Assembly: GCF_001422925.1 (NCBI RefSeq)
Contig: NZ_LMNI01000001.1
Span: 1,009 to 65,008, forward strand
DNA length: 64,000 bases
Reading direction: 5' to 3'
From: Microbacterium sp. Leaf288
GTDB taxonomy: Bacteria > Actinomycetota > Actinomycetes > Actinomycetales > Microbacteriaceae
Both the position numbers and the translations under genes were made by a program. Shown here piece after piece: positions 1-7,914 of the stretch (positions are counted from its first letter, which is position 1; each line of letters opens with the position of its first letter). The notes beneath the pieces are model-generated. The model was given only the letters and a program-made list of their open reading frames with translations, was not told the origin of the DNA and made no database searches.

Positions 1-81
1 TACGATCGGCCCCACGGCGCCCTCGGTGGCCAAACGCCCTACGAGCGCCTCAAACAGAAAGCAGCGACCCCTCTGTCATAG
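1..81 (+). CDS. IS-type transposase, C-terminal end (partial)
   Basis: The window opens inside a reading frame that ends at TAG 79-81. The 26 visible residues include YDRPHGALGGQTPYERL, the typical C-terminal tail of the DDE integrase-core transposases of the IS481/IS3 type (RPHxxLxxxTPxE). The catalytic DDE residues lie to the left of the window, so whether the element is intact cannot be judged. A small hairpin follows at 107-123. Together with the tRNA-Phe fragment at 238-286 this marks position 1-290 as the end of mobile DNA. The exact IS family and the terminal inverted repeat could not be fixed from this end alone. Confidence 0.75.
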   Translation, partial: YDRPHGALGGQTPYERLKQKAATPLS

Positions 82-106
82 GGCTCCGTCAGTTGCACAC
101 GCCACC

Positions 107-123
107 GTGGGCCTTTTGCCCAC
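107..123 (+). terminator. Hairpin downstream of transposase
   Basis: GTGGGC and GCCCAC form a perfect 6-bp stem around a CTTTT loop, 25 bases after the transposase stop. There is no clear T-run after it, so it may equally be part of the element's end. Confidence 0.35.
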
Positions 124-237
124 ATTTCACCCACGAACGGCACAGATCCGGCCTGATCGAGGCAGATCCAGAACGCGCTGGATCCGCGTGATTCCGCGGG
201 TTCTGGACCGAGACGGACTCACGCGGAACCCCCCTGC

Positions 238-286
238 GTCGACTGAAAATCGAAAGGTCACCGGATCGATGCCGGTCGGAGCCACA
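238..286 (+). other. 3' half of a tRNA-Phe gene (candidate attachment site)
   Basis: The segment matches the 3' half of an actinobacterial tRNA-Phe. It has an anticodon stem (238-242 with 250-254), loop CTGAAAA with anticodon GAA, a five-base variable loop AGGTC, a perfect five-pair T stem (ACCGG with CCGGT) around ATCGATG, and the acceptor strand CGGAGCC followed by ACA. No D arm lies directly upstream, so this is not a complete gene. Such 3'-terminal tRNA copies are what site-specific integrases leave at the far end of an inserted island. The T-loop reads ATCGATG, not TTCGANN. A GGCTCCG complementary to the acceptor strand occurs at 82-88, but without a D arm it may be chance. Confidence 0.6.
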
Positions 287-312
287 AGGGCGAGCGTTAC
301 ACTCGCCCCAGG

Positions 313-345
313 AACCCCCGCGTAGCTTCTACATCGTGGGGGTTT
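313..345. terminator. Bidirectional terminator hairpin
   Basis: AACCCCCGCG (313-322) pairs with CGTGGGGGTTT (335-345) around a 12-base loop. Read rightwards it is followed by TTTCGTCTT. It lies 9 bases beyond the stop of the leftward reductase gene at 355, so it probably ends that transcript and anything arriving from the island. A second perfect hairpin, GGGCGAG/CTCGCCC, sits at 288-308 directly behind the tRNA fragment. Confidence 0.6.
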
Positions 346-354
346 CGTCTTCCT

Positions 355-912
355 TCAGCGCCTGACGCGGTAGCCGAGGTACACGGACCCCTTCGCGAAG
401 CGGCGCTCGCCTATGAGTTCCAGGTCGAGACGCAGCCCTTCGTCGAGGAAGCGGATGCCGCCCCCGACGACCGCGGGCGCGATCACGGTGTGCACCTCAT
501 CGAGGATGCCGGCGCGCGCCGCAACCGAGGCGAGCCGACCGCCGCCGATCGCGATCGGGGTGGCCGAGGCATCCTTCATCCGTCTCACCTCATCAGGGTC
601 GAACGTGGTGCGCAGCTCGGTACGGCGGGTCGTCACGGCCTCGAGGGTCGCGGAATAGACGACCTTGTCGACGTCGCGCCACTGCAGCGCGAACGCGCGC
701 TCGGCGGGCGAAAGGTCGTCGAGCGGGAAGTCCTCCCAGGCCTTCATGACCTCGTAGACGCGACGCCCGTAGAGGTGGGTGCGCGTGGGCGCCATCAGAT
801 CGTTGACGAACGAGTGCACCTCGGCGTCGGGCGTGGCCCAGTCCCAGCGGCCGTCGGGGCCGGCGATGTAGCCGTCGAGTGAGGCGGAGTTGAAGTAGAT
901 CAGGGAGCCCAC
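355..912 (-). CDS. Dihydrofolate reductase family protein (RibD C-terminal-like)
   Basis: The 185-residue protein has the fold signature of the RibD C-terminal / YwjB-like reductases. It begins with an N-terminal strand and SLDGYIAG, has LYGRRVYEVM near residue 50, an IAIGGGRLAS nucleotide-binding turn near residue 120, and DEVHTVIAPAVVGGGIRFL towards the end. These proteins are stand-alone NADPH-dependent reductases of mostly unknown substrate, and this one is unlikely to be the essential FolA. It starts with GTG at 912. TAGCGT lies 8 nt upstream and could be the -10 of a leaderless transcript, because GGAGG is too close to the start to act as a normal ribosome site. It stands alone, facing away from the phosphatase gene. 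Confidence 0.85.
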   Translation of the reverse strand: MGSLIYFNSASLDGYIAGPDGRWDWATPDAEVHSFVNDLMAPTRTHLYGRRVYEVMKAWEDFPLDDLSPAERAFALQWRDVDKVVYSATLEAVTTRRTELRTTFDPDEVRRMKDASATPIAIGGGRLASVAARAGILDEVHTVIAPAVVGGGIRFLDEGLRLDLELIGERRFAKGSVYLGYRVRR

Positions 913-1202
913 GCCTCCGCACGCTACTCGCGCCGGGCGTCGAGCGGCACCGCGGTGGTGTCGTCGGAGCGATGCGGATCCTGCCTTTGTCAGGACTATT
1001 GCACATTCTTACAACTCTCAATAAGTTGGCTTCAGCGCACCTGCGCCGGGCGTTCGCGCACCGTGTCGAAGAGACGCGCACCGCGCCCGCGAAGGCGCAG
1101 GACGATGCAGCCGGCGTGTTCCCCTCCCCCCATGGCCGCTGCGTCGAGGCCTCGCTGCGGCGTGCCTGCGCGCCCCAGGGGGTGTCGAACGAAGGAGTTG
1201 AC

Positions 1203-3167
1203 GTGACCATCACCGACCGCAGACCTCGCCTCAGCCGAGGAAGAACCACGACCGCCATCGGGTGCGTCGTACTGACATCCCTGATCCTCACGCCCGCCGC
1301 CGCGCAGGCGAACGGCAACCCCGGCGGTCCGGGGGCGCGGCCCGCGGGCTCCGGCGACTCCGAGGCCTTCACCCCCTCGACGGCGATCGAACCCCGCCCT
1401 GGGGCCTACGGGACGTTCGCACGCACGTACACGCAGAACACCGGGGCGAACGCGACGCCGGAGACCAACCCCGCGATCGGCGTGCTCACACCGATGCTCG
1501 ACTACTTCTCGCCCGGCGCGACATGGAACGACGGAACGGTCCTCAACGCGCAGGTGCATGCGGAGAACATCGGCACCGCCGAGCGGATCACCCAGAATCG
1601 CACCGCCGCCGACAGCGCCCAGGCTTGGATCAACGATCGCCGCCACCAGAGCTACTCGGCGATCGCCGGGCTCGCGGGCGACGCCGAGTCGTTCATGGCG
1701 CTCACCAACGCCGGCACCACGATCACCGAGGTTCCCGCGGATGCACTCGAGGTCTCGTACAACGATGCCGGCAACGCGAACGGAGCGTGGGCCGACAGAA
1801 CGTCGGCGCTGGGCTCGGCAGTGCGACTGGTCGACACGCTGCGGGGCTCGTCTGCGAGCGGGAACAACGCGAAGAACTATTACCAGTACATGCGCCCGTT
1901 CCGCTGGAGCGACGACGTCGAGGTCGTGCCCGAGCTCGTGGTGCGTCTCGTGCCCGAGGAGAACGCGGCGACCGACGGCGGCTTTCCGAGCGGTCACACG
2001 AATGCCGCGTTCCTCGCGGGGCTCGGGTTGGCGTCATCGGCACCCGAGCACTACGACGACCTCCTGATGACGTCGGCCGAGCTCGGCTACAGCCGGGTCG
2101 TGGCCGGGATGCACTCGCCGCTCGACGTCATCGGCGGGCGGATCCTCGCCACCGGCCTGGCAGGTGCCACGCTGGCCGATCCCGCGAACGCGGAGCTCAT
2201 CGCGCAGGCGCGCACCGACGCGCGGTCGCTGCTCGCTCTCGCACCGGCTCTCGGCACCGACCGCGACGCGTACGTGGCTGAGCACACCCGCTACGTCGAG
2301 CTCACCTCCTTCGGCCTGTCGGCCGTGGGTGCCGCGGGCGAAGCGCCGCGGGTTCCCGAGGGCGCCGAGTCGCTGCTGCGCTCGCGCTTCCCCTACCTGA
2401 GCGGCGAGCAGCTGCGCTGGGTGCTGTATTCGACCGCGCTCGAATCGGGTCTGCCGCTCGTCGACGACGAGGAGGGCTGGGGGCGCATCGACCTCTACGC
2501 GGCAGCGCACGGATACGGCGCGTTCGACCGTGACGTCGAGGTGTCGATGGATGCCGCAGCGGGCGCTTTCTCGGCAGCCGACGTGTGGCTCAACGACATC
2601 GACGGTGCGGGCGGTCTGACGAAGACGGGCACCGGGACCCTCACGCTGGCCGGCGACAACTCGTTCGAGGGCGGCGTGCTCGTCTCAGGCGGCGACGTGG
2701 TCGCGAGCCTCCCCTCGTCGCTGGGCGCCGGCGCGGTCGAGCTGCGTTCCGGAAGCCTTGTCGATGCGGCCGCCGAGACCGTCCGCGTTCAATCGGACTA
2801 CACGCAGCGCCGGTCCACGACGCTGCGGCTTACGCTGGAGGACGCATCGACGCCCGCTCTCAGCGTCGACGGCGCCGCCCGCTACGGCGGAGTCCTCGAG
2901 CTGGATGTCAGCGGCCTCGGCGATGCGGCGGCCGGCACCCGGGTGATCGAGCACGTGCGTTCACAGGGCACGTTCGCCGACCTCGTCGTGACCGGCGCAC
3001 CCGAAGGCGCGGCGTACCGGCTCGACTACCGCAAGGACGGCGTGTACCTCGTCGCCCAGCGCTCGCAGGGCGCACATCCCGGCGGCGGGCACGGGATCGG
3101 ACACGGGACCCCCGGAGTCCCGGCGGATCCCGGCAACCGCCCGCGCTCCGTTCGAGTCGCCATCTGA
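1203..3167 (+). CDS. Secreted PAP2-type acid phosphatase with beta-strand repeat tail
   Basis: This is a 654-residue exported protein. The start chosen is GTG 1203, preceded by GAAGGAG; an open frame runs further upstream but gives no sensible N-terminus. A basic N-terminus and a hydrophobic stretch ending in AAAQA form a signal peptide. The PAP2/vanadium-haloperoxidase catalytic motifs are complete: KNYYQYMRP near residue 223, PSGHT near 261, and SRVVAGMHSPLD near 297-308. This predicts a phosphomonoesterase acting outside the membrane. From about residue 470, GGLTKTGTGTLTLAGDNS matches the autotransporter-associated beta-strand repeat. That repeat is mainly known from Gram-negative passenger domains and is unusual here. 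No membrane anchor or sorting signal is visible. The gene is monocistronic and ends at a strong hairpin. The 290 bases upstream hold no other gene. Confidence 0.85.
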   Translation: MTITDRRPRLSRGRTTTAIGCVVLTSLILTPAAAQANGNPGGPGARPAGSGDSEAFTPSTAIEPRPGAYGTFARTYTQNTGANATPETNPAIGVLTPMLDYFSPGATWNDGTVLNAQVHAENIGTAERITQNRTAADSAQAWINDRRHQSYSAIAGLAGDAESFMALTNAGTTITEVPADALEVSYNDAGNANGAWADRTSALGSAVRLVDTLRGSSASGNNAKNYYQYMRPFRWSDDVEVVPELVVRLVPEENAATDGGFPSGHTNAAFLAGLGLASSAPEHYDDLLMTSAELGYSRVVAGMHSPLDVIGGRILATGLAGATLADPANAELIAQARTDARSLLALAPALGTDRDAYVAEHTRYVELTSFGLSAVGAAGEAPRVPEGAESLLRSRFPYLSGEQLRWVLYSTALESGLPLVDDEEGWGRIDLYAAAHGYGAFDRDVEVSMDAAAGAFSAADVWLNDIDGAGGLTKTGTGTLTLAGDNSFEGGVLVSGGDVVASLPSSLGAGAVELRSGSLVDAAAETVRVQSDYTQRRSTTLRLTLEDASTPALSVDGAARYGGVLELDVSGLGDAAAGTRVIEHVRSQGTFADLVVTGAPEGAAYRLDYRKDGVYLVAQRSQGAHPGGGHGIGHGTPGVPADPGNRPRSVRVAI

Positions 3168-3208
3168 CAACGGGCGCGCGCCGCGGACCGCGCCGGCCAT
3201 GAACGACG

Positions 3209-3254
3209 GGCCCGGCCCCGCCTCTCCCATCGCGTCGAGGGGCGGGGCCGGGCC
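3209..3254. terminator. Strong GC-rich terminator hairpin
   Basis: GGCCCGGCCCCGCC (from 3209) pairs with GGCGGGGCCGGGCC (to 3254), a 14-bp stem around a loop of roughly 16 bases, about 40 bases after the phosphatase stop. It separates that gene from the DUF2975 operon. Confidence 0.65.
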
Positions 3255-3308
3255 TCGTGTTCACCCCTTGCGGCTGGAGCGCCCTTGCGGTCCGGCGCTC
3301 ATGGCATG

Positions 3309-3344
3309 TTGAATGTCGATAGGTACATACCGTTTATCGATAGG
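3309..3344 (+). promoter_or_regulatory. Promoter/operator region of DUF2975 operon
   Basis: TCGATAGG occurs twice, at 3316-3323 and 3337-3344, exactly 21 bp apart (two helical turns) and just upstream of ATG 3354. TTGAAT (3309-3314) followed after 18 bases by TTTATC (3333-3338) is a possible promoter overlapping both copies. The arrangement suggests a dimeric regulator, most simply the HTH protein encoded in the same operon. Confidence 0.45.
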
Positions 3345-3353
3345 CAGGCTCGC

Positions 3354-3830
3354 ATGCAGCGCACCACCATCGTCGTCCTGAAGGCCTTGATCGCAGCTCT
3401 CCTCCTCCTGCTGCTGTGCTGCCAGGTGTTCGTGGTCCCGGCAGTCGCCGCCCAGTCGGCGGTGCGCTACTCCGAGATCGCGTACTTCGAGATCCCGGGC
3501 ACGATCGTCGGCATCCTCTTCCTCCTGTGCGTGCAGGTGGTGCTCGTCTGCGTGTGGCGGCTGCTGTCGCTCGTCCGCGAAGACAGCATCTTCAGCGAGA
3601 GCGCGTTCCCCGACGTCGACGTCAGTCTCGCGGCGGTCGCGTTCGCGACGTTCCTGGTGCTCGTCGCGCTCATCGCACTGAGCCTCACGGGATTCATGAC
3701 GCCGTCGATCACGCTGCTCCTTCTGCTCGGCGTCGTGGTCGGCGCCGGCCTGTCGCTCTTGATCGTGGTGCTGCGGGGGCTGCTGCGGAAAGCCTCGCGG
3801 CTCGAGCACGACCTCTCGGAGGTGGTGTGA
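3354..3830 (+). CDS. DUF2975 family four-helix membrane protein
   Basis: The 158-residue protein has four predicted transmembrane helices, the layout of the DUF2975 family. They start at about residues 5, 45, 90 and 118. The short conserved loop between helices two and three reads VREDSIFSESAF. The start at ATG 3354 is preferred because upstream in-frame starts would translate through the repeated operator sequence. Its stop overlaps the start of the HTH gene (TGATG), so the two are translationally coupled. DUF2975 proteins are almost always paired with a small Cro/CI-type regulator, and their biochemical role is not known. A role in membrane sensing for the regulator is only an inference. 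Confidence 0.8.
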   Translation: MQRTTIVVLKALIAALLLLLLCCQVFVVPAVAAQSAVRYSEIAYFEIPGTIVGILFLLCVQVVLVCVWRLLSLVREDSIFSESAFPDVDVSLAAVAFATFLVLVALIALSLTGFMTPSITLLLLLGVVVGAGLSLLIVVLRGLLRKASRLEHDLSEVV

Positions 3831-4075
3831 TGCCGATCATCATCAACCTCGACGTGCAGCTCGCGAAGAAGAAGATGTCGGTCACCGACTTCGCCGCCGC
3901 GATCGACATCACGCCCGCGAACGTCTCGGTGCTGAAGAACGGGCGCGCGAAGGCGGTGCGCTTCACGACGCTCGACGCGATCTGCCGGGTGCTCGAGTGT
4001 CAGCCCGGCGACATCCTCGAGTGGGTGCCCGACGACCACCCGGCGGCGATCGCCGCGGCGGAGGGCGAGGCATGA
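3830..4075 (+). CDS. Small Cro/CI (XRE/YozG-like) transcriptional regulator
   Basis: This 81-residue protein is essentially one helix-turn-helix domain. It begins MPIIINLDVQLAKKKMS, has the recognition-helix region ITPANVSVLKNGRAKAV, and continues with the FTTLDAICRVLECQPGDIL signature of the YozG/HTH_26 subgroup. It starts inside the stop of the DUF2975 gene and ends in an ATGA overlap with the next gene, so all three form one operon. Autoregulation through the TCGATAGG repeats upstream of the operon is plausible. Confidence 0.88.
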   Translation: MPIIINLDVQLAKKKMSVTDFAAAIDITPANVSVLKNGRAKAVRFTTLDAICRVLECQPGDILEWVPDDHPAAIAAAEGEA

Positions 4076-7000
4076 CCGCAGCGACGGCGAGTGGCAGGAC
4101 GGCGCCGGCGTGGAGCTCGACGGCGATCGCGGAGCTCCTCGACGTCGTGCGCTGTCCGGTATGCGGCTCGGGCATCGTCGCCGAGCGGCGGTGCCCGGCC
4201 TGCGGCGCGGACTTCCGCGGCGCGATCGGCCGCGATCTGTGGGAGGCGTCCCAGGACGCCGTCGATGCGCTCACGGCACGACAGCTCGTGCTCGAGCGCG
4301 TGCCGATCGTCCCGGCGGAGGCACCGAGCGCCGCCGTCGCCGCGGAGCCAGTCGTCGCCCACCACCCTCCGGCTCCGTCGGCGACGCCCTCTCCGGCGGC
4401 AGGGCCTTCCGCGACTGTGCAGTCCGTGCTGGCCGTCGCCGGCGCCGGACTCGTGGCCGTCGCGGCCGTCGTGTTCACGTTCTTCAACCCCGACCTCGCC
4501 GACCCGCTGCCGCGCGCGGCGATCGTCGGAGCCATCGCCGCGGCGTTCCTGGGCGGATCGGCCGTCCTCGCGCGCCGCGGACTGCGCTTCTCCGCCGAGG
4601 CGATCGGCGCCCTCGGCGTGGTGTTCCTGGCCCTCACCATCGCGACGACGCTCGCGCTGCTTCCGTCCGGGCTGGACGGATGGGTCTTCACCGCTCTGAC
4701 GACGCTGGTCGCCGGCGGTGCCCTCGCCGGGCTCGGCCCGCGAGCCGGCATCCGCGCGTGGCTCTGGAGCGGCCTCGTGGCCCTGGCGTTCGTCCCACTG
4801 ATGCTCGGCCTCGCGACCCCCTCGGCACTCTCGGCGACGGCCGGCTGCCTGGCCTCGGCAGCCGCGGCGAGCGCGCTGGTCGCCTTCGCGTCCCGCGGGT
4901 CGGGCGGCTTCGGGCGCCCGCTGACCGCGGAGACCGTGACCCTCACCGTCGTCCAGTTCGGCTTCGTGGCCGCCGCGCTCGCGACGGTATGGGGAACGGA
5001 TGCCTCCACCCGCGTCTCGCCCGCGTACCTCGCGAGCGCGGCCCTGGTCGCGATCGCCGCCCTCGCCGCAGTATCCGCCCGGCACCTCGCAGGAGCGCTG
5101 TGGAGCGCGGTCGCCGGTGCGGCGATCGTGGGTGCCGCGGCGGTGCTGTCCCTCACCGCGGCGGGTCTCGGCAACTGGCTCGTGGCGTTCCCCGTCGCCG
5201 CCGGCCTCGGGCTCGTCGTCGCGGGTGCGCTCAGCCCCCTGCATCGCGTGGTCGCGCGCGGTGCGTTCTTCGCCGGAGCCGTCGCGGTCGTCGCGGCCGT
5301 CGCCGTGATCCCGACGCTGACCGCCTTCCTGACGCTGGGGGGCGTGATCGCCGGCCCGAGCACCGTGCTGCCGTCGGCGACCGGGCTCGCACTCACGGCG
5401 GGCCTGGCTGCGCTGGCCCTGTCGCTCGCGTCGTTCGCGGCGATCACGACCCCGCACGGCGTCGCACTCGCCGGTGCGGTCGGGGACGAGGCATCCGTCC
5501 CCCTTGCCCACGGGTTCGGGGCGGACGCCGTGCCTTCGGGGCGCGCGCCGCACGCCCCGAGCGCACCCGAAGCGCCCCGAATCCCCGTCCCCGACACCGA
5601 ACCGCTCGAGTCGTGGCGGCCGCCGGCCATCGGGACCCGGTGGCTCGGATTCCTCGGGGCGTGGTACGCGGTGCTCGCGTTCCTCACGGTGCTCGCGCTG
5701 CCGGATCTCGAGGTGTGGGCGCGCGTCGCGATCGGGCTCGTCGCGGCGGTCGTGGCCGGCGGCGTCTCGACGACACGGCTGCGGGATGCCTCGGCCGCGG
5801 TCCGCATGCCGCTCGTGGTGGGTGCGCACGCGGCCGTCGCCTTCGCCGCGGTGCTGTCGTGGCGCGATGACGACCTCACGGTGTGGGCGGGCGCCGCCGT
5901 CGTCGCGGCCCTCGGCGTGCTCGCGCTCACGGTGCCGCGCGCGGCGCGCTTCGTGCACGTGGGGGTCGGATTCGCCTACGCGCTGGTGGTGCTCGCGACG
6001 GCGCTCGCCCGTGCGGGCGCCGACCCGATCGTGGTGGTCTGTCTCACCACCTGCGCGGCAGGCGTCGTCGCCATCGCGGTCACGTTCGCCCGCCGAGTCC
6101 CGTCGCGCGAGTGGTACGCCGTGCTCGTCGTGACGGCCGTGCCCTTCGCCATCGGCGTGCTGCAGGTCGTGTTCGAGCGCAGCGGCTGGACCGCCTTGTC
6201 GACCGCGGTGATCTTCTGCCTCGCCCTGACGCTCGTCACGACGACACGACCGGGGCTCGGCATCGTCGTGCGCACGCTCGCCGCGGCGACCCTGGTGCCC
6301 GCCGTCGCGGTGGTCGCGGTGTGCCTCGGCGCGCAGCTGCTGCCCATGAGCGGCTCGCCGATCGTGCTCCCCGTCATCGCGGCGATCGTCGCCGGCGTGC
6401 TGGCGTCGGCGGACCTCCTCGCCGGCGCGCTCTCGCGACGCCTGCCGGCGGCACCCGTGCGGGCTGCAGGGCTCGCGGTCGAGGCATCCGCTCTCCTCAC
6501 GGCGGTGATCGCCGTCGGACTCTCTCTCGTTCGCACGTCGGCGGGGCTGCCGACCACGCTGCTCGTGCTCGTGATCCTGGGCATCGGGTTCGTCGCGACC
6601 GCCCTCTTCTCGCCGCGCCGCTACGCGTGGCCGCTCGCCGGCACGGCGTTCACGGGTGCTCTGTGGAGCGCGTGGGGCATCGTCGGCGTCACGGGCCTCG
6701 AGCCGTACCTGCTGCCCCCCGCCCTCGGCGTCGCGATCGTCGCTGCCTGGCTGACCGCGCGCGGGCGTCCGGCCGTCGGCCTGTACTCCGTGGGCCTGGC
6801 CGTTGCAGTGGTCCCCGTGCTGATCGCGCTCGCGCTGGACGGCACGGATGCGGCGATGCCCGCCCTCGCGATCGACGCCGGCTTCCCGGCCCGGGCGTAC
6901 GCGCTCGTGGGCGCGGCCTGGGCGCTGGTGGCAGCATCCGTCATCGTGTCCCGTGCGTCCGCACCACGTGTGCGCCGCTTGCGGCTGCTCAGCGCGCCGA

Positions 7001-7905
7001 CGCTCGCCGTCGCGATCACGGCGGCCGCGGCCGCCGCAGTGCAGGGGGTGCGGTGGGGTACGGGGCTCGACGCCGCGCCCACGGATCCGCTCATCGTCGC
7101 GGCGCTCGCGTTCGGGCTCGTCGGCGCCGGCGCAGCGGCGAGCGCCGCCCGATTGCTGCACGTCGGGGCGACACCGGGCACGCTGCTCTCGCGGACGCGC
7201 TCGCTCGGCGCCCCCGCCGTGCTGATCGTCGGGGTCGCGGCGTGGCCGGCGATCGAGCGGGACTGGTCCGTCATCTGGACGATGTGGGCGCTGCTGCTGG
7301 CGCTGCTCGCGCTCATGGTGGCCGTCGCCGCGCGCGGCCTGCGGGCGCCGACCGCGCTGCCACCGGTGTGGTTCCTGTTCGCGGTGTCGTTCGCGACGGC
7401 GGTGGTCGCGTGGAGTCCTCGCGACCTGCGCGTCGAGTGGTTCTCGCTGCCGCTCGGGCTCTTCCTCCTCGCGGCCGGGGCGCTCGCGCTGCGCCGGCCC
7501 GCACCGTTCGCGCCCACGAGGTCGTTCGAGGCGTGGCCCGCCGGCTGGACCGGGTCGTGGCCGCTGCTCGCACCCGGGCTCGTGACGATGCTGAGCGCGT
7601 CGGTCGCGGCGACCTACACCGACCCGCGCACGTGGCGCGCGATCCTCGTGATGGCGATCGCCCTGGTCGCGATCCTGGTGGGAGCCACCCGGCGCCTCGC
7701 CGCGCCGTTCCTCATCGGGATCGTCGTGCTGCCTGTCGAGAACGTGCTGGCGTTCATGGTGCAGATCGGCCGCGGCATCGAGGCGATGCCGTGGTGGATC
7801 ACACTGTCGGTGGTGGGAGCGGTGCTGCTCATCATCGCCGTCGGCTACGAACGGCGAGCCGGCGACGGCACCGGGCTCGCGGCACGGCTCCGCGACCTCG
7901 CCTGA
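4072..7905 (+). CDS. SCO7613 C-terminal domain-type polytopic membrane protein
   Basis: The 1277-residue protein opens with a zinc ribbon (Cys28, Cys31, Cys41, Cys44 in CPVCGSG and CPACGAD). A Pro/Ala-rich linker follows, then dozens of short hydrophobic helices rich in Ala, Val and Leu to the C-terminus. This matches the very large actinobacterial membrane proteins named after the SCO7613 C-terminal domain, whose function is unknown. ATG 4072 overlaps the stop of the HTH gene (ATGA). A less hydrophobic insert (about residues 480-525) divides the helical region. Extremely GC-rich codon use leaves several long shadow frames on both strands. The operon link to a DUF2975/HTH pair suggests controlled expression, but no role can be assigned. 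Confidence 0.82.
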   Translation: MTAATASGRTAPAWSSTAIAELLDVVRCPVCGSGIVAERRCPACGADFRGAIGRDLWEASQDAVDALTARQLVLERVPIVPAEAPSAAVAAEPVVAHHPPAPSATPSPAAGPSATVQSVLAVAGAGLVAVAAVVFTFFNPDLADPLPRAAIVGAIAAAFLGGSAVLARRGLRFSAEAIGALGVVFLALTIATTLALLPSGLDGWVFTALTTLVAGGALAGLGPRAGIRAWLWSGLVALAFVPLMLGLATPSALSATAGCLASAAAASALVAFASRGSGGFGRPLTAETVTLTVVQFGFVAAALATVWGTDASTRVSPAYLASAALVAIAALAAVSARHLAGALWSAVAGAAIVGAAAVLSLTAAGLGNWLVAFPVAAGLGLVVAGALSPLHRVVARGAFFAGAVAVVAAVAVIPTLTAFLTLGGVIAGPSTVLPSATGLALTAGLAALALSLASFAAITTPHGVALAGAVGDEASVPLAHGFGADAVPSGRAPHAPSAPEAPRIPVPDTEPLESWRPPAIGTRWLGFLGAWYAVLAFLTVLALPDLEVWARVAIGLVAAVVAGGVSTTRLRDASAAVRMPLVVGAHAAVAFAAVLSWRDDDLTVWAGAAVVAALGVLALTVPRAARFVHVGVGFAYALVVLATALARAGADPIVVVCLTTCAAGVVAIAVTFARRVPSREWYAVLVVTAVPFAIGVLQVVFERSGWTALSTAVIFCLALTLVTTTRPGLGIVVRTLAAATLVPAVAVVAVCLGAQLLPMSGSPIVLPVIAAIVAGVLASADLLAGALSRRLPAAPVRAAGLAVEASALLTAVIAVGLSLVRTSAGLPTTLLVLVILGIGFVATALFSPRRYAWPLAGTAFTGALWSAWGIVGVTGLEPYLLPPALGVAIVAAWLTARGRPAVGLYSVGLAVAVVPVLIALALDGTDAAMPALAIDAGFPARAYALVGAAWALVAASVIVSRASAPRVRRLRLLSAPTLAVAITAAAAAAVQGVRWGTGLDAAPTDPLIVAALAFGLVGAGAAASAARLLHVGATPGTLLSRTRSLGAPAVLIVGVAAWPAIERDWSVIWTMWALLLALLALMVAVAARGLRAPTALPPVWFLFAVSFATAVVAWSPRDLRVEWFSLPLGLFLLAAGALALRRPAPFAPTRSFEAWPAGWTGSWPLLAPGLVTMLSASVAATYTDPRTWRAILVMAIALVAILVGATRRLAAPFLIGIVVLPVENVLAFMVQIGRGIEAMPWWITLSVVGAVLLIIAVGYERRAGDGTGLAARLRDLA

Positions 7906-7914
7906 CCGCGCGGC

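Noticed and set aside
82..286. Intact tRNA-Phe with an intron or insertion
   Set aside because: GGCTCCG at 82-88 could pair with the acceptor strand, but no D arm follows and the distance is far too large; only the 3' half is supported.
26..325. 99-codon open frame at the left edge
   Set aside because: It runs through the transposase end, the tRNA-Phe fragment and a hairpin in a different frame; composition is Arg/Pro-rich without any motif.
972..1202. N-terminal extension of the PAP2 phosphatase
   Set aside because: The extra 77 codons give no signal peptide, while GTG 1203 has a good ribosome site and is followed directly by one.
4000..7161. Long open frames opposite the SCO7613-type gene
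   Set aside because: Products are almost only Arg, Asp, Glu, Gly and His, the usual shadow of a very GC-rich gene; the sense frame has clear membrane helices.
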